Of a DNA stretch of 64,000 nt, positions 48,661 through 62,625 are shown piece by piece (positions within the stretch are counted from its first letter, which is position 1; each line of letters begins with the position of its first letter). The notes under the pieces were generated by a model, which was not told the origin of the DNA, ran no database searches, and worked only from the letters and a program-made list of their open reading frames with translations. The stretch is from Cherax quadricarinatus (Eukaryota; Arthropoda; Malacostraca; Decapoda; Parastacidae). A program made the position numbers and the translations under genes. The stretch covers positions 26,518,237-26,582,236 of the forward strand of contig NC_091323.1 in the NCBI RefSeq assembly GCF_038502225.1, in the 5' to 3' direction.

Positions 48661-48749
48661 AAGTAACAAAGTAACGACGGCTCATCTGAGAATCCTGGAC
48701 AGTCTCCTGAGAAACTACGATCGCAGGGCGACCCCAACCAACCACAAGA
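48661..48749 (+). CDS. Candidate host exon: Cys-loop ligand-gated ion channel, extracellular domain
   Basis: A pyrimidine tract and acceptor (TTTCTCTCCTGACAG) ends at 48660; a strong donor (AG/GTAAGT) starts at 48750. The 89 bp between have one fully open frame entered after one base: SNKVTTAHLR followed by ILDSLLRNYDRRATPTNHK, leaving one base for the next codon. LL..YD.R..P is the conserved helix and following segment at the start of the ligand-binding domain of Cys-loop receptors; invertebrate GABA-, glycine- or pH-gated chloride-channel-like subunits carry close variants. The channel would sit in the plasma membrane of neurons or muscle. No further exon is recognised within the window, so the gene must have large introns. 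Recognition is from memory of the family; the subtype is undecided. Confidence 0.55.
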
Positions 48750-48796
48750 GTAAGTCATCTCACTCTCTCCCAGACACAGGTTAGGGTAGGTAAGAT

Positions 48797-48900
48797 TTGT
48801 CAGGAAACAGGACTAGTGTTTCCTAACGCGGGTGTTAGTCTTATGATGACCCGCAGCTTTTTATCATTTGACCGAGGTCTTCCGCTGGTTTACCGGTACA
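48797..48900 (+). repeat. Dispersed repeat (TTGTCAGGAAACAGG family)
   Basis: TTTGTCAGGAAACAGGACTA, GTGTTTCCTAACGCGGGTGT and ATGATGACCCGCAG. Shorter relatives are at 55853-55915 and 57447-57505. Contains a short inverted pair (GTCAGGAAAC / GTTTCCTAAC). If the neighbouring exon is real, this lies in its downstream intron. Confidence 0.6.
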
Positions 48901-51029
48901 CCCCTTTAAAAATTATGGCATTATATTTATAGTAAACTTACTTATACGTCTTGCCTCTCCCAGGAATCCAAATCGGGTCCTTTCAGTTGTTAGCAGAGAC
49001 CTTTACCACAGAGCTTCCCCTCAACTTGGTGTATACCGTAAGTTTCCAGGGATCGTGTTCTAATTCGTAGACAAATACCTGAGTTGTTCTGATGATTGTG
49101 CCTGGGCTATGGTCTTTTATTTGTTCATTGCAAGTCAAGCCAAGCCTTAACCGGGTTAAATTGGACTTGGCTTTCGTAACACCACCAGCTTAGTTGTCGA
49201 GAACACTGCGTGTGAAATTTTGGCCAGTTCCTATGCAAGATGTCGCCTGCTGCTACACTGCTAGGTTGTATCAGCTCTTAGCAGTGTGATACAAAGTCAC
49301 TTATTAAAGGAGAACAAACCTTTATTACACAACGTTTTGCTCAGTGGTGAGTTTTTATTGTCATGATTTAAAAATAACTCGTATTCAAGAGAAACCTTGT
49401 GTATTAAAGATTAGGCTATAAATTATAATAGTGGTAGAAAAGTGTTAGGTTTGCTGGCAGAAAATATTTCTTAGCAACATTAAATGTTAACCACATGGTT
49501 AACATTTAATGTCAGCTACGTGGTTATACACATGGTTACAGTGCTATAAATTACACACGTCATCTGGATGGTTATGCAGTGTTGACTGGCAGAATGTGGC
49601 ACTCTCGCTTGTGGCAAATTAATTATCTGGGCTTAATACATACACTAGAATTAGATCATACCAAACTGCTACTAATAATGTTCCACTTCACACGGCTTCT
49701 TGTTTTACTCATCGAAAGTCGTGTACACATACAACGACAAGTACTGTCTAGGTGCAGAATTTTTTAACTATTTTAGCGAGGAAAAGACGCTAGTTGAAGA
49801 ATAAGCTTTAATAGGGATAACTCTGTAGAGTTTTATCAGAACAAAAACCTTGTCCCAATTGAAAACTGTTTTGCATCATGATTTTTCTTCACTATAATCG
49901 GCAGTGTGCTAGTAGGATTGAGTTTTTATGGAGGAACATATCTCAGATACTCTGTAAATGAAAATTGGTGTGGGAATTTATTGAGTTTCAAGAAATCCCA
50001 CAAATCCATTGTAAGAAGCAGTAGAGGCCTTTAGAATCCACGCCAACAACGCATGAGTCATCACATAATTATTGATAGGTTTACACTAATTTGATAGATT
50101 ACAGGTTTTAGGTAGAATTAGAATGTTACGAACTAATAAGAGAATTGAAAAATGTAATTTTAGGCTTTAACATATGTTCACACTAGGTAGAAATGAGTAG
50201 GGAATTAGATAAGTAATGACACCTAGCGGTTCTGCTGTGAATCAGTGGAGAAGGACACTGGTAGCCACCTTTGAGCAGGGACCGTGCTGAGAGCATCTCC
50301 TAAGTTTCTATCTCTTGAGTTCCACACGGTTTCCCAAGGTTACCTGACAGTTAACAACGTGCTTCAGAGGTCTTACAATGAATCGTGGATACGAGTCTCT
50401 GCGCCAGATCCGTTGGTAATAACTATTTACTGTATTTTGCCCCTTAGTCATGTGGCCACTAATACTGGGCGGGGAAATCAGGGATAGTTAACTTACAGTT
50501 AATAAGCGTGTCCATGACCAGCGATCAGGTAATTTGTAATTTATATTTACTACAGTTTACAGTTTTACTCCTGGAAGTGTTGTACAAGCCACTTGTGAGA
50601 CTGAGACGATAGGAATCTTGGGGACAGTGTCAACAATCCTTGCTAGAGTTCCTCATAAGGAGAAAAAAACATTACAAACATTTTCATAACCGGTGCGAAG
50701 AATGTTTTTACCACATTTCTAAAGATCACCCTGGCCTAGATGGCAGAAAAATTTACGCTATATGAGGAAGATTTCATGTTACTGTAAGGCATTTATCACA
50801 GGTGCTTACACTTAAATGAAAATTAGTATTTGTGCTTACGACACATGAAGAATTATGCAGTAATACCAGGTGAAAGCGTCGAGCTTAACCTTAATTTAGT
50901 GAGATTTGGCTAAGTGTTTAAATGTTGATGATGATGTAATTTGTGGATGTTAAGTTGCTGGGAAATTTGGTGAGAATCTTGTAAATGAAAGAACATATGA
51001 GGACAACAATAATGAGCTAATTAATATGC

Positions 51030-51035
<6 letters not shown>
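48901..51035. other. No supported gene
   Basis: Presumed intronic or intergenic. Holds an imperfect hairpin at 49478-49512 (ACATTAAATGTTAACCA against TGGTAACATTTAATGT, 2-nt loop, one bulge) and an AACGTTTTGC motif at 49331. Two weak exon-like stretches are discussed under rejected items. Confidence 0.5.

Positions 51036-51112
<77 letters not shown>
51036..51112. repeat. (TA)n microsatellite at LINE-A 5' junction
   Basis: About 37 TA units end exactly at the truncation point of LINE-A copy 4. Confidence 0.97.
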
Positions 51113-51115
<3 letters not shown>

Positions 51116-51645
51116 CAAATAGATTACTGGGATTTGTATCAAGAAGTGTAAGCAACAGAAGTCCAGAGGTCATACTGCAGCTTTATACATCATTAGTAAG
51201 GCCTCACCTAGATTATGCAGCTCAGTTCTGGTCTCCATATTACAAAATGGACATAAATTCGTTAGAAAACATTCAGCGTAGGATGACTAAATTAATACAT
51301 AGCATTAGAAAACTTCCTTATGAAGAAAGATTGAAGACTCTTAAGTTACATTCACTTGTTAGACGAAGAATGAGGGGAGACCTGATCGAAGTGTATAAGT
51401 GGAAGATAGGTATTAATAAAGGGGATATTAATAAGGTCTTGAGGATGTCTCTCCAAGAGAGAACCCGCAGTAATGGATTTAAATTAGATAAGTTTAGATT
51501 CAGAAAGGACATAGGAAAGTATTGGTTTGGAAATAGGGTAGTAGATGAGTGGAACAGTCTACCTAGTTGGGTTATTGAGGCTGGGACTTTGGGTGGTTTC
51601 AGATTTAGGTTGGATAAGTACATGAGTGGGAGGGGTTGGATTTGA
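51113..51645 (+). CDS. LINE-A RT C-terminal fragment
   Basis: Open from the junction (ANRLLGFVSRS) to a TGA stop; the Met at 51247 is internal. Only the thumb and C-terminal blocks (VRPHLDYAAQFWSPYYKM, GKYWFGNRVVDEWN) are present. Not functional. Confidence 0.88.
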
Positions 51646-51798
51646 GTGGGACTTTCACATCAGAGCTTATTTCTTGGGTGGCATTGAAAATTGGGTTGGG
51701 CAAATGTTTTGTTAGTGGGATGAATTGTAAAGGACCTGCCTAGTATGGGCCAACAGGCCTCCTGCAGTGTTCCTCCTTTCTTATGTTCTTATGTTCTT
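51113..51798 (+). mobile_element. LINE-A copy 4, 5'-truncated, inside a TA repeat
   Basis: Begins AAGGCAAATAGATTACTGGG and ends with TTCTTATG units followed by TATATATA. Very close to copy 3 over the shared length (about 3 differences in the first 140 bp), so a recent insertion. Confidence 0.94.
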
Positions 51799-51812
51799 AT
51801 TATATATATATA

Positions 51813-52017
<205 letters not shown>

Positions 52018-53271
52018 ACGGTAGGGTTATAATTGAAAGAATTAGAGGTAAGACAGAATGTAGGATTGCGGATGAGCAAGGAGGTTTCAGAGTGGGTAGG
52101 GGATGTGTAGATCAAGTATTTACATTGAAGCATATATGTGAACAGTATTTAGATAAAGGTAGGGAAGTTTTTATTGCATTTATGGATTTAGAAAAGGCAT
52201 AGGATAGAGTGGATAGAGGAGCAATGTGGCAGATGTTGCAAGTATATGGAATAGGTGGTAAGTTATTAAATGCTGTAAAGAGTTTTTATGAGGATAGTGA
52301 GGCTCAGGTTAAGGTGTGTAGAAGAGAGGGAGACTACTTCCCGGTAAAAGTAGGTCTTAGACAGGGATGTGTAATGTCACCATGGTTGTTTAATATATTT
52401 ATAGATGGGGTTGTAAAGGAAGTCAATGCTAGGGTGTACGGGAGAAGGGTGGGATTAAATTTTGGGGAATCAAATTCAAAATGGGAATTGACAGTTACTT
52501 TTTGCTGATGATGCTGTGCTTATGGGAGATTCTAAAGAAAAATTGCAAAGGTTAGTGGATGAGTTTGGGAATGTGTGTAAAGGTAGAAAGTTGAAAGTGA
52601 ACATAGAAAAGAGTAAGGTGATGAGGGTATCAAATGATTTAGATAAAGAAAAATTGAATATCAAATTGGGGAAGAGGAGTATGGAAGAAGTGAATGTTTT
52701 CAGATACTTGGGAGTTGACGTGTCGGCGGATGGATTTATGAAGGATGAGGTTAATCATAGAATTGATGAGGGAAAAAAGGTGAGTGGTGCATTGAGGTAT
52801 ATATGGAGTCAAAAAACGTTATCTATGGAGGCAAAGAAGGGAATGTATGAAAGTATAGTAGTACCAGCACTCTTATATGGGTGTGAAGCTTGGGTGGTAA
52901 ATGCAGCAGCGAGGAGACGGTTGGAGGCAGTGGAGATGTCCTGTTTAAGGGCAATGTGCGGTGTAAATATTACGCAGAAAATTCGGAGTGTGGAAATTAG
53001 GAAAAGGTGTGGAGTTAATAAAAGTATTAGTCAGAGGGCAGAAGAGGGGTTGTTGAGGTGGTTTGGTCATTTAGAGAGAATGGATCGAAGTAGAATGACA
53101 TGGAAAGCATATAAATCTATAGGGGAAGGAAGGCGGGGTAGGGGTCGTCCTCGAAAGGGTTGGAGAGAGGGGGTAAAGGAGGTTTTGTGGGCAAGGGGCT
53201 TGGACTTCCAGCAAGCGTGCGTGAGCGTGTTAGATAGGAGTGAATGGAGACGAATGGTACTTGGGACCTGA
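52018..53271 (+). pseudogene. RTE-like reverse transcriptase, one stop and one frameshift
   Basis: The frame reads [34 protein letters not shown] and FMDLEKA, then a TAG at 52200-52202 in place of Tyr or Phe of the palm block, continuing DRVDRGAMWQML, VGLRQGCVMSPWLFNIFIDG to about 52495. A small deletion next to GAATTGACAGTT shifts frame; LLFADDAVLMGDS follows in the next frame and stays open to 53271. The C-terminus has YGCEAWVV, LLRWFGHLERMDRSRM and GRRGRGRPRKGWREGVKEVL, typical of RTE-type elements. Two defects only, so recently dead. Confidence 0.9.
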
Positions 53272-53600
53272 CGATCTGTTGGAGTGTGAGCAGGGTAATA
53301 TTTAGTGAAGGGATTTAGGAAAACCGGTTATTTTCATATAGTCGGACTTGAGTCCTGGAAATGGGAAGTACAATGCCTGCACTTTAAAGGAGGGGTTCGG
53401 GATATTGGCAGTTTGGAGGGATATGTTGTGTATCTTTATGTGTATGGTTCTAAACTGTGTATTCTGAGCACCTCTGCAAAAACAGTGATAATGTGCGAGT
53501 GTGGTGAAAGTGTTGAATGATGATGAAAGTATTTTCTTTTTGGGGATTTTCTTTCTTTTTTGGGTCACCCTGCCTCGGTGGGAGACGGCCGACTTGTTGA
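52018..53600 (+). mobile_element. LINE-E copy 1 (RTE-like), 5'-truncated
   Basis: Begins in the RT finger region right after the TA repeat and ends with the tail GGGTCACCCTGCCTCGGTGG, GGAGACGGCCGACTTGTTGA, then A-run and TA. A second copy in opposite orientation starts about 20 bp later. Confidence 0.92.
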
Positions 53601-53621
53601 AAAAAAAAATAAATATATATT

Positions 53622-54303
53622 TAACAAGTCGGCCGTCTCCCACCGAGGCAGGGTGACCCAAAAAGAAAGAAAATCCCCAAAAAGAACATACTTTCATCAT
53701 AATTCAACACTTTCACCTCACTCGTACATAATCACTGTTTTTGTAGAGGTCCCCAAAACACAACAGTTTAGAAGCATATACGTATAAAGATATACAACAT
53801 ATCCCTCCAAACTGCCAGTATCCAAAACCCCTCCAGTACTCAAGTCCGGCTATATAAAAATAACCGGTTTCCCTGAATCCCTTCACTAAATATTAACCTG
53901 TTCACACTCCAACAGCTCGTCAGGTCTCAAATACCATTCATCTCCATTCACTCCCAACACGCTCACGCATGCTTGCTGGAAGTCCAAGCCCCTCGCCCAC
54001 AAAACCTCCTTTACCCCCTCCCTCCAACCTTTTCGAGGACGATTCCTACCCCGCCTTCCTTCCCCTACAGATTTATACGCTCTCCATCTCATTCTACTTT
54101 GATCCATTCTCTCTAAATGACCAAACCACCTCGACAACCCTCTGACTAATACTTTTATTAACTCCACACCTCCTAATTTCCACACTCCGAATTCTCTGCA
54201 TAATATTTACACCACACATTGCCCCTAGACAGGACATCTCCACCGCCTCCTCGCTGCAGCATTTACAACCCATATAAGAGTGTTCGTACCACTATACTTT
54301 CAT
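53622..54303 (-). mobile_element. LINE-E copy 2 (RTE-like), inverted relative to copy 1
   Basis: Tail-to-tail with copy 1. The minus strand reads LSRWFGHLERMDQSRMRW, RPRKGWREGVKEVLWARGL and FQQACVSVL (frame 54185-53886). The 5' end at about 54303 abuts a TA repeat, and there is a deletion relative to copy 1 near 54255. Confidence 0.9.
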
Positions 54304-54305
54304 AC

Positions 54306-54899
<594 letters not shown>

Positions 54900-54988
<89 letters not shown>
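54900..54988. repeat. (TA)n microsatellite
   Basis: About 44 TA units. Confidence 0.97.
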
Positions 54989-54991
<3 letters not shown>

Positions 54992-55149
54992 AGAGAGGAA
55001 TGATTGATCTAGGCCTTTCATGTTATAATCAACACATCACCAGGAGCTTGCAGTGTTGCATAAATGAGTAGGAAGACCAGGTAGTTTGAAATAAAATCTA
55101 CCCAACGCTGCCTATTTCCTGCCAATGTATTGTCTGCTTATTGATTGTT

Positions 55150-55600
55150 CCGCTCTCAGGCTAGCTCTTATTGATGATCTGACCAGTCGGATTGTTAGGG
55201 CTGGCGGCACGCAGTAAATCGCATGTACCACAGTGCGACTGAGTATTCGAGCATGGTGGAATAGTTAGGAGAAACGTACCAAATTCTTCTTGAAGTCATG
55301 GGTTCTTTGGTAGTTCTCTTTGTATTCGAAAATAATGAATGGCGCTGAAAGGCTTTAGACCCCTTACATTTATAAAGTTACTGATTAGGTGTACTTACTG
55401 CACTCCTGTTTTTCACTTGGGGAATTTTGAAATGTCGACAATGCATTCCGTTCTCGGAAAGAGTATTTTAGACCTGTAAATTTGAACCAGCTCTTTCAAT
55501 ATTTTCTTGGTGTAAATTATTACAACGTTTTCTCGCCTGTATTGTAACCTTTACCTAAGCATATTATCCTGGCGTTTTGCTATAAAAGATTCTGGAAACT
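55150..55600 (-). mobile_element. Ancient LINE-B 3' fragment
   Basis: Plus-strand islands GCTGGCGGCACGCA, GACCCCTTACATTTAT and CACTCCTGTTTTTCACTTGG parallel, in the same order and spacing, 37725-37960 (GCTGGCTGCACGCA, GCCCCTGACACTTAT, CACCCCTGCTTTTCATTGG). Heavily mutated with small indels. Confidence 0.6.
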
Positions 55601-57516
55601 CCAACAGAGGATCTGTTACGTCATATTTGATCATTCAAAGCGCCCGAGACAGCAGCATCAAGCTGAGCTGAAGCTTTGGGTGACATCATAGTGAGCTTAG
55701 GAGGATTTCACACCCTTATGTCATACATGGGCGCTAAATTTACTACAAAGATGATCTAACTTAAACCAAATGACACATGTCGAAAAGTTTTTCTTAAAGC
55801 CGTATGTAAAAAAAAATCAACTTTTGCTTTAGGAAGAAGAGTTGTTATTTGTCAGGAAAGAAGTGTCTCTTGACGCGGGCTTCTGTCGTGTGATCCAGCA
55901 GCTCAGTCCAACAACACGTTGACCTGAGATATTCATGACAATCCTGGGACGACCTCGGCAGGAGGATCATCATATTGTTGCTGTACATCCATGATACCTT
56001 CCTGACAAAGTTATCACATTACTGTCAAGTGCTCATTTGTAATTTGTCCCTCGACTAGGACGGACGTTGTCTCACACATTCCAGTTCGTTATGTCTCTGA
56101 TATAAACCTTTACAAAAAAAAATTATTCTAAGTTAGGTTAGGTTTCACTTACATTCATATAGAGTTAATCGTCAATAACGAAATAACATAATCGGGCAGC
56201 TTATGTGTGGCAGCGCGGAGCATATTCTATTAAATCCTTGGGATTCCCATGCAGGCTGTTTCTTGCAGGCTGAAATGCGACTGGAGTTGCTGGATTCTGC
56301 ATCATAAATCGGAAAAGCAATAGTGCAGAACATAGGTTAAAGTTTCAGTGATGTAAAGCTCAAGGTATAGTTATCACACCTAAAATTATGAAACAGTGCC
56401 GCTCAGGAGTTCGAATAAGCTCATAACAATTGTTCGTGCAAATTGTGTAATTATTATTATTATAATCAAAAAGAAGCGCTAAGCCACAAGGGCTATACAG
56501 CGCTGCAACAAATTGTGTAATGAAATCTGAAGGTGATTACCATGCTGATTAACATTTATACTAACTCCTAGTCCGGCGTCGCTGTTTGATGATGCAGCGC
56601 TAAAAAAAAAATGGAGTGAACTCAGGCTATTATGTTTAACACAACAACAGTGTGAGGACATACTGGCTGCCGTATTGATTACTGTTGTTGACGGAGGCTT
56701 GCTTCATCTTGTGTGGTCACGACTAGCAACACATGACCAAATATGCAAATCGTTCTTGAACTACGGGATTACTAACTACACACGCTCAGCAATCGCAAGG
56801 CTCGAGAGATACGATATACAATACACCAAAACCAAATAACAAAGAGAAAATATATTCTATGTAAGGTGGAGAGGCTTATATCCTTTTGTGATGTTGAGAA
56901 GTCTGTATTCTTTTGTTAGGTAGAGAGGCCTCTTATCTTTTTTTGTGATGTGGCGAGGCCTTTTCCTTTTATAATTTTGAAAGACCTCTGTCCAAAATTA
57001 GCAACAGAATTGATTATTCTTGCCATCCCTGCTCTTCTTACATTTCTAGTGGTTTAATTATAGGAATAAAAAATAGGAGGGATGGGGGGCAGGGGGATTT
57101 TGGTCTAATCAGGACAACCAGACATGACAAATAGCTCCTAAAAGCTTAATAAAATTCGAGTCAATTAAGTGATAAGCAGAGTTTTCTGCCGCCGCCAGCA
57201 TCTTTGCCTCTCTATTTCCAGAAATGTGTACTATATTTTATTTAACTTTTTACTTAAATAATTTCATTAGTATGTCATAGGAAACGGGAACCCATTGTCT
57301 GTAAATAATTAGAATTACGTAAAAAAAATTTACATTTTAGTGTTACAGTTCTTTGCTGACTGTATTCAGATTAAAAATTCCGTGTTGTCGTAAGGGGGAC
57401 CTTCCAACCGGACATTGGATCACCTCAATATGGTTGACGGTGGTGGCTGTTTGTCAGGAAATAGGAAAGTGTCTCTTGACGTGAGTGTTTTAAATAACCC
57501 ACTCAGTAATTAAACA
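55601..57516. other. No gene; short dispersed repeats only
   Basis: 55853-55915 and 57447-57505 are TTGTCAGGAAA-family fragments. 56453-56512 holds an ATT run, then AATCAAAAAGAAGCGCTAAG and GGGCTATACAGCGC, a SINE-tail-like motif also at 47325. The rest looks unique. Confidence 0.5.
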
Positions 57517-57690
57517 ACCGCTTGTTTACCGGTGCTGGTATTAGGATTAAGCAGCCGTTGTACCGGTGTTGGTATCAGGATTAAGCAGCCGTTATTGTAC
57601 CGGTACTGGTATCAGGATCAAGCAACCGTTTTTGTACCGGTGCTGGTATCAGGATCAAGCAACCGTTTTTGTACCGGTGCTGGGTATGTA
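57517..57690. repeat. Minisatellite, about 37-bp unit
   Basis: About 4.5 copies with core GTACCGGTGCTGGTATCAGG followed by ATCAAGCAACCG. The last copies are the most alike. Confidence 0.92.
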
Positions 57691-57989
57691 ATTGAGCAAA
57701 AAGTTGCTATATACCCATGTTTATAAGCATCTTCTGGCTTACAGAACTTATACCTTCAACTCGGTTTAAAAAAATATCACATTGTTGCCGAAGGGTAGAA
57801 TTGATAGACAGTGACATGGGGGCAGTAGTGGTGAATTTTTATCCTTGTTGTCAGTCAAGCAAAACAAATGTCGTTGTTCCAACAACGACGCAATGTTTTC
57901 CCGTGACAACAGTCAGTTGGACAAGTTAACCGTGCGCCTAGTGATGGCATGATAAATAATAAACTAATATATAAATATGCAAATGAAAC

Positions 57990-58460
57990 TGGCTTCCGCA
58001 TGTAGGTATCATTGTTAACAATGGTGTCAAATTTACCATTGTCAGAAGTTTTGGTGTTGCCGGCTATAGTATAAGTACCATTGTCAGCAGTGGTAAGCAA
58101 AGTACTATTATCAGCACTGGTGTGAAAGGAACTACTGTCAGCAATTTTATCATTGTTGGCAACCAGTATAAGTACCTTTGCCAGCAGTGATATACAAGGT
58201 ACCAGTACCTTCACTAGTATTAAGGGTATCGTTGTCATCAGATGAATCATATATATATATATACCATTGTGAACAGCGACATGAAAAATACCTCGACTAG
58301 CAGTGGTATCAAAGGCATCAGTGTCAGCACTTATGAAAGCGTACCATTGACAACTAATATCAAAGGTTCCTTTGCCAGTAGTGGTATCACAGGTACATTT
58401 GTTTGCATTGGTATGAAGGAGTCCAGTGCTTGCATTAAAGGAGACGGCATTACCGGCATC
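57990..58460. repeat. Very degenerate minisatellite of about 30-36 bp
   Basis: Recurring ACCATTGTCAGCAGTGGTAT-like units with heavy divergence and a short TA tract at 58252. The 216-codon minus-strand frame (58505-57855) spans it and is best explained by the repeat. Confidence 0.65.
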
Positions 58461-59750
<1,290 letters not shown>

Positions 59751-60123
59751 AGATTAATGTGGGCTCCACTATGACCACTGTGGGTTTTTATTGCCGAATC
59801 TTACAGCAACATGTGAAAACTGAAAACTTGTTAAAGCCTTGATGAGTAGTGCAATTGATAAGTTTTAAGCTTAATGTTGGATGCCAAGACTTGCCCACCA
59901 TATACGGTAGAGATATTATGTGTAGAGCAAATCATGTATGTGCCTATGACGTTTCGTTCTTAGAGTTTCATGAAGTCAAAGGTTTTACATAGAGCGAAAC
60001 CTCGTTTGTAAAGAAAGGTTTACTTCAGCACGAAGTTGGTTTCTTTATATGGTTTAACTCCCGTCGACTACACGAGGGTCATTAAAGTTCTATGTGTAAG
60101 CTTTGCACGACCTGCCAACAATA
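59751..60123. other. No gene; ACGTTTCG-type motifs
   Basis: GACGTTTCGTTC (59949) and AGAGCGAAACC (59991) form an inverted pair about 40 bp apart, like the other members of this group. Confidence 0.5.
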
Positions 60124-60400
60124 CTGTAGTTTAATCCCTAAAACTGGTATGAGAGTAAATTCTCAGTGTATATACACCTCTCGGTGTACTTTATATATTT
60201 GTGAGGCCTTATACCAATCAGGCTAAGCTTCTAAGTAATTCACAGAGATTGCTTCGTTGAGAATTTCGATACTAGGCTGTTCATCCCTTCATTTGCCAGG
60301 TGCTTACAGCACTGAAGTGAGACAAGGTTATATACACCGAGAGTTGTATGTCTGTTAGTGGATATACACTGAGAATTTACTTTAATCCCTGAAATAGTGA
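60124..60400. repeat. Inverted pair of a dispersed ACACCGAGAG repeat
   Basis: 60150-60195 (GTAAATTCTCAGTGTATATA, CACCTCTCGGTGTA) is the reverse complement, with an insertion, of 60321-60387 (TACACCGAGAG, GGATATACACTGAGAATTTA). A third copy runs off the window end at 63935-64000. Each is near TTTAATCCCT. Confidence 0.75.
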
Positions 60401-62532
60401 TTAGGCTATCCTTGACGGGTGGTGAACAGGTTACATGAACCCTTAATGACCTGTTGTGTTGACAACATTCTTTGAATCTTATTAACCAACCACCAGATAT
60501 GTGATTTTGATGATGAAATTTTGAAGAAATTATGCAGCTATTTAGTAATGTGTAGTCTAACTACATTGAAAGGTGAGTAAATCAGAAGTGCTTTAGTGGA
60601 CTTTCAATTACATTCGCTCAGTTGTGTGTCATTATTTCACATGCATGAGGAGAAATAAATCATACGGTATTAGTCCCCTGAATGGGAGATGACTTGATGC
60701 TGAATATTTTCCCTTGGCATATTTTATGTTGGGAAAGGTACCACTCAACCAGAGACAATTGCGGGGGTAGCTGTGGGAACAACAGGGGGGGGAGTAGCTG
60801 TGGGAACAACGGGGAGGGAGTATTTGTGAGAACAACAGGAGCCGAACATTGAAACACTCCTTTGTCCTCATACTCTGAGGACGTTGCACAGGGAAGTTTT
60901 ATTAACTGCTTCATGGTAACAGTTTTAGCTGCATTGGTTGTCTTCCACGTTCACAGTTGTAACTCAGCACAATAATACACAGCGCTGGTGTAACGGGACG
61001 TAATTCTCCTCGACTAACTAGCATTTAACTGTTTAATAGAGACCTGCAATTTAACTCTGACAAGTGAACTTTCCTGCTACAAGTGACTCCAGCTAACACA
61101 AGAGGGCAAGAATTGCTGAAATGTTCAGGAAAAAATCTTTTCCCTACTGGAAATACTTACACCGTCACTAGAGCAATCTAGGAGAAAAAGAGAGGGCAGG
61201 AAGGCAGAGAGAGGAAGAAGGATGGAAATAGGCTACGGAAGACAGTAAGAGACAAGAAGAGGGAAACTAAAGGAGGGGAGAGAAGGAAAAATGAACAGAT
61301 GAATGGAAGGCAGTATAGGAGAAAGTCAAAAAAAAAAAGATGTAAACGAAGATTTATGGAGAGCGTGAAACAGAGAAATGGAGATGGGGAGAGGAGAATA
61401 AAAAAGCTGGACACCGGAAGGATAACATGAAAAGGGGAGCTTCTGTTTTTCACGACCACTTAAAAGTCCTCTAACTGTTGCTAAAAATTTAAGAAAGTGT
61501 AAAGTGGACTTAAAAATTAATGTGTAAACTTGCATGAATTTACAGTTGTGAGTTTTTCATCTTTTTATGCCTAAACTAAGATTTCTGTATTATGTATTTT
61601 TTATTTTATTGTCTATTGCTGGTTCCTCCTCCCCTTTTTTTTTATTGTCTCTGTATGCTCTTAAAGAACCCCCTGAGTTTCTTATACCTTATAATCCTCG
61701 ACCCCTGGTTCTCTAAAGTTGTAAGGTTTAGTTCCTTTAATCATTTATTATTAGCTCTGCGTCTCGTCTCGAACCAAATTTCTAGATATTCTCTAGTTTC
61801 TGGACATATTCGGGTGAGTGCTGCCTACTCTGCTTCTGCACATCTGACATATAATATAATGTCCTGAAGGACTGTGGAGGTTCCTGAAGTTCCTGAAAGC
61901 TGTACTTGGTAGGTGCGTGTATGCGTGCGTGCGTTCGGGCTCACGTAGATACGTGTGCGTGTCTGGGCGGTGGGCACTGACACCACTCTTGGCACTTCCA
62001 CCAATAATGGAGTGACTTGGAGAACCGAAGGTAAGGTCAAAGGTTTTGTCGTGCTCGCCTCCTGTTGTATTCTGTTGTCCTGTTGACTGCTCTTTATGCT
62101 TACCTCCCTCCTGTTGATCTCTGTTAACATATTGATACCCTATTGACCGCCTATTATGTTACTCTGCTTGTTACTCTACTTCCTGTTGCGACCTGGTGAC
62201 GTTCTGTTATTACTATTTCCTGTCTTGTCTGGTTATCAATCCGTTTTGATACTGTTCTTCCTGTTGCGTAGTGTAGATAGTCTGTTATGTTATACTTCTC
62301 TTCGTCGCATCACAGTCTATGCTTATGTAACCACCACCACCACATCTCTCTCATAAAAAACTACTCGGATGTATCGCCTTTTGCGGAAAATTTCATGCAA
62401 GATATGCAAAAACACGCTATGGTGGGACGAGTATTAGTGTCCCTGGCTTCACGGGAAAAGGAGGGCAGTACATCAGTGTTCTTGAACTTTGAGTGGGTCC
62501 AAGAATATTGGGAACCTCACAGCCGCCTCTAA
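60401..62532. other. No gene seen
   Basis: Contains a G-rich imperfect repeat at 60770-60830 (GGGGGGAGTAGCTGTGGGAAC), a purine-rich tract at 61170-61440 and GTGCGTGC simple sequence near 61915. Confidence 0.5.
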
Positions 62533-62625
62533 ACAGTGGGTACCTCAACCTTTCCTTCACTCTCCACAGTGGGCACCTCAGCTGACCTTTCCTTTACTCT
62601 CCACAGTGGGCATTTCACAGCCTCT
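62533..62625. repeat. Short minisatellite, about 45 bp x 2.3
   Basis: CAGTGGGCACCTCAGCTGAC and CTTTACTCTCCACAGTGGGC repeat with changes. Confidence 0.7.

Noticed and set aside
48962..49052. Second exon candidate downstream of the ion-channel exon (acceptor CTCTCCCAG, donor ACCGTAAGT)
   Set aside because: Phase is compatible and the frame open, but the peptide (QIGSFQLLAETFTTELPLNL) does not resemble the expected channel segment.
50284..50487. 67-codon ORF with an internal acceptor-like TTACCTGACAG and the segment VNNVLQRSYNESWIRVS
   Set aside because: Could be an exon, but there is no recognisable family and the donor is weak (TTGGTAATAACT).
61178..61459. Phe/Leu/Ser-rich minus-strand ORF
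   Set aside because: Translation of a purine/pyrimidine-biased tract.
62287..62532. 81-codon ORF with a protein-like composition (FAENFMQDMQKHAMVGRVLV)
   Set aside because: No splice context, no recognised domain, and its end runs into a short minisatellite.
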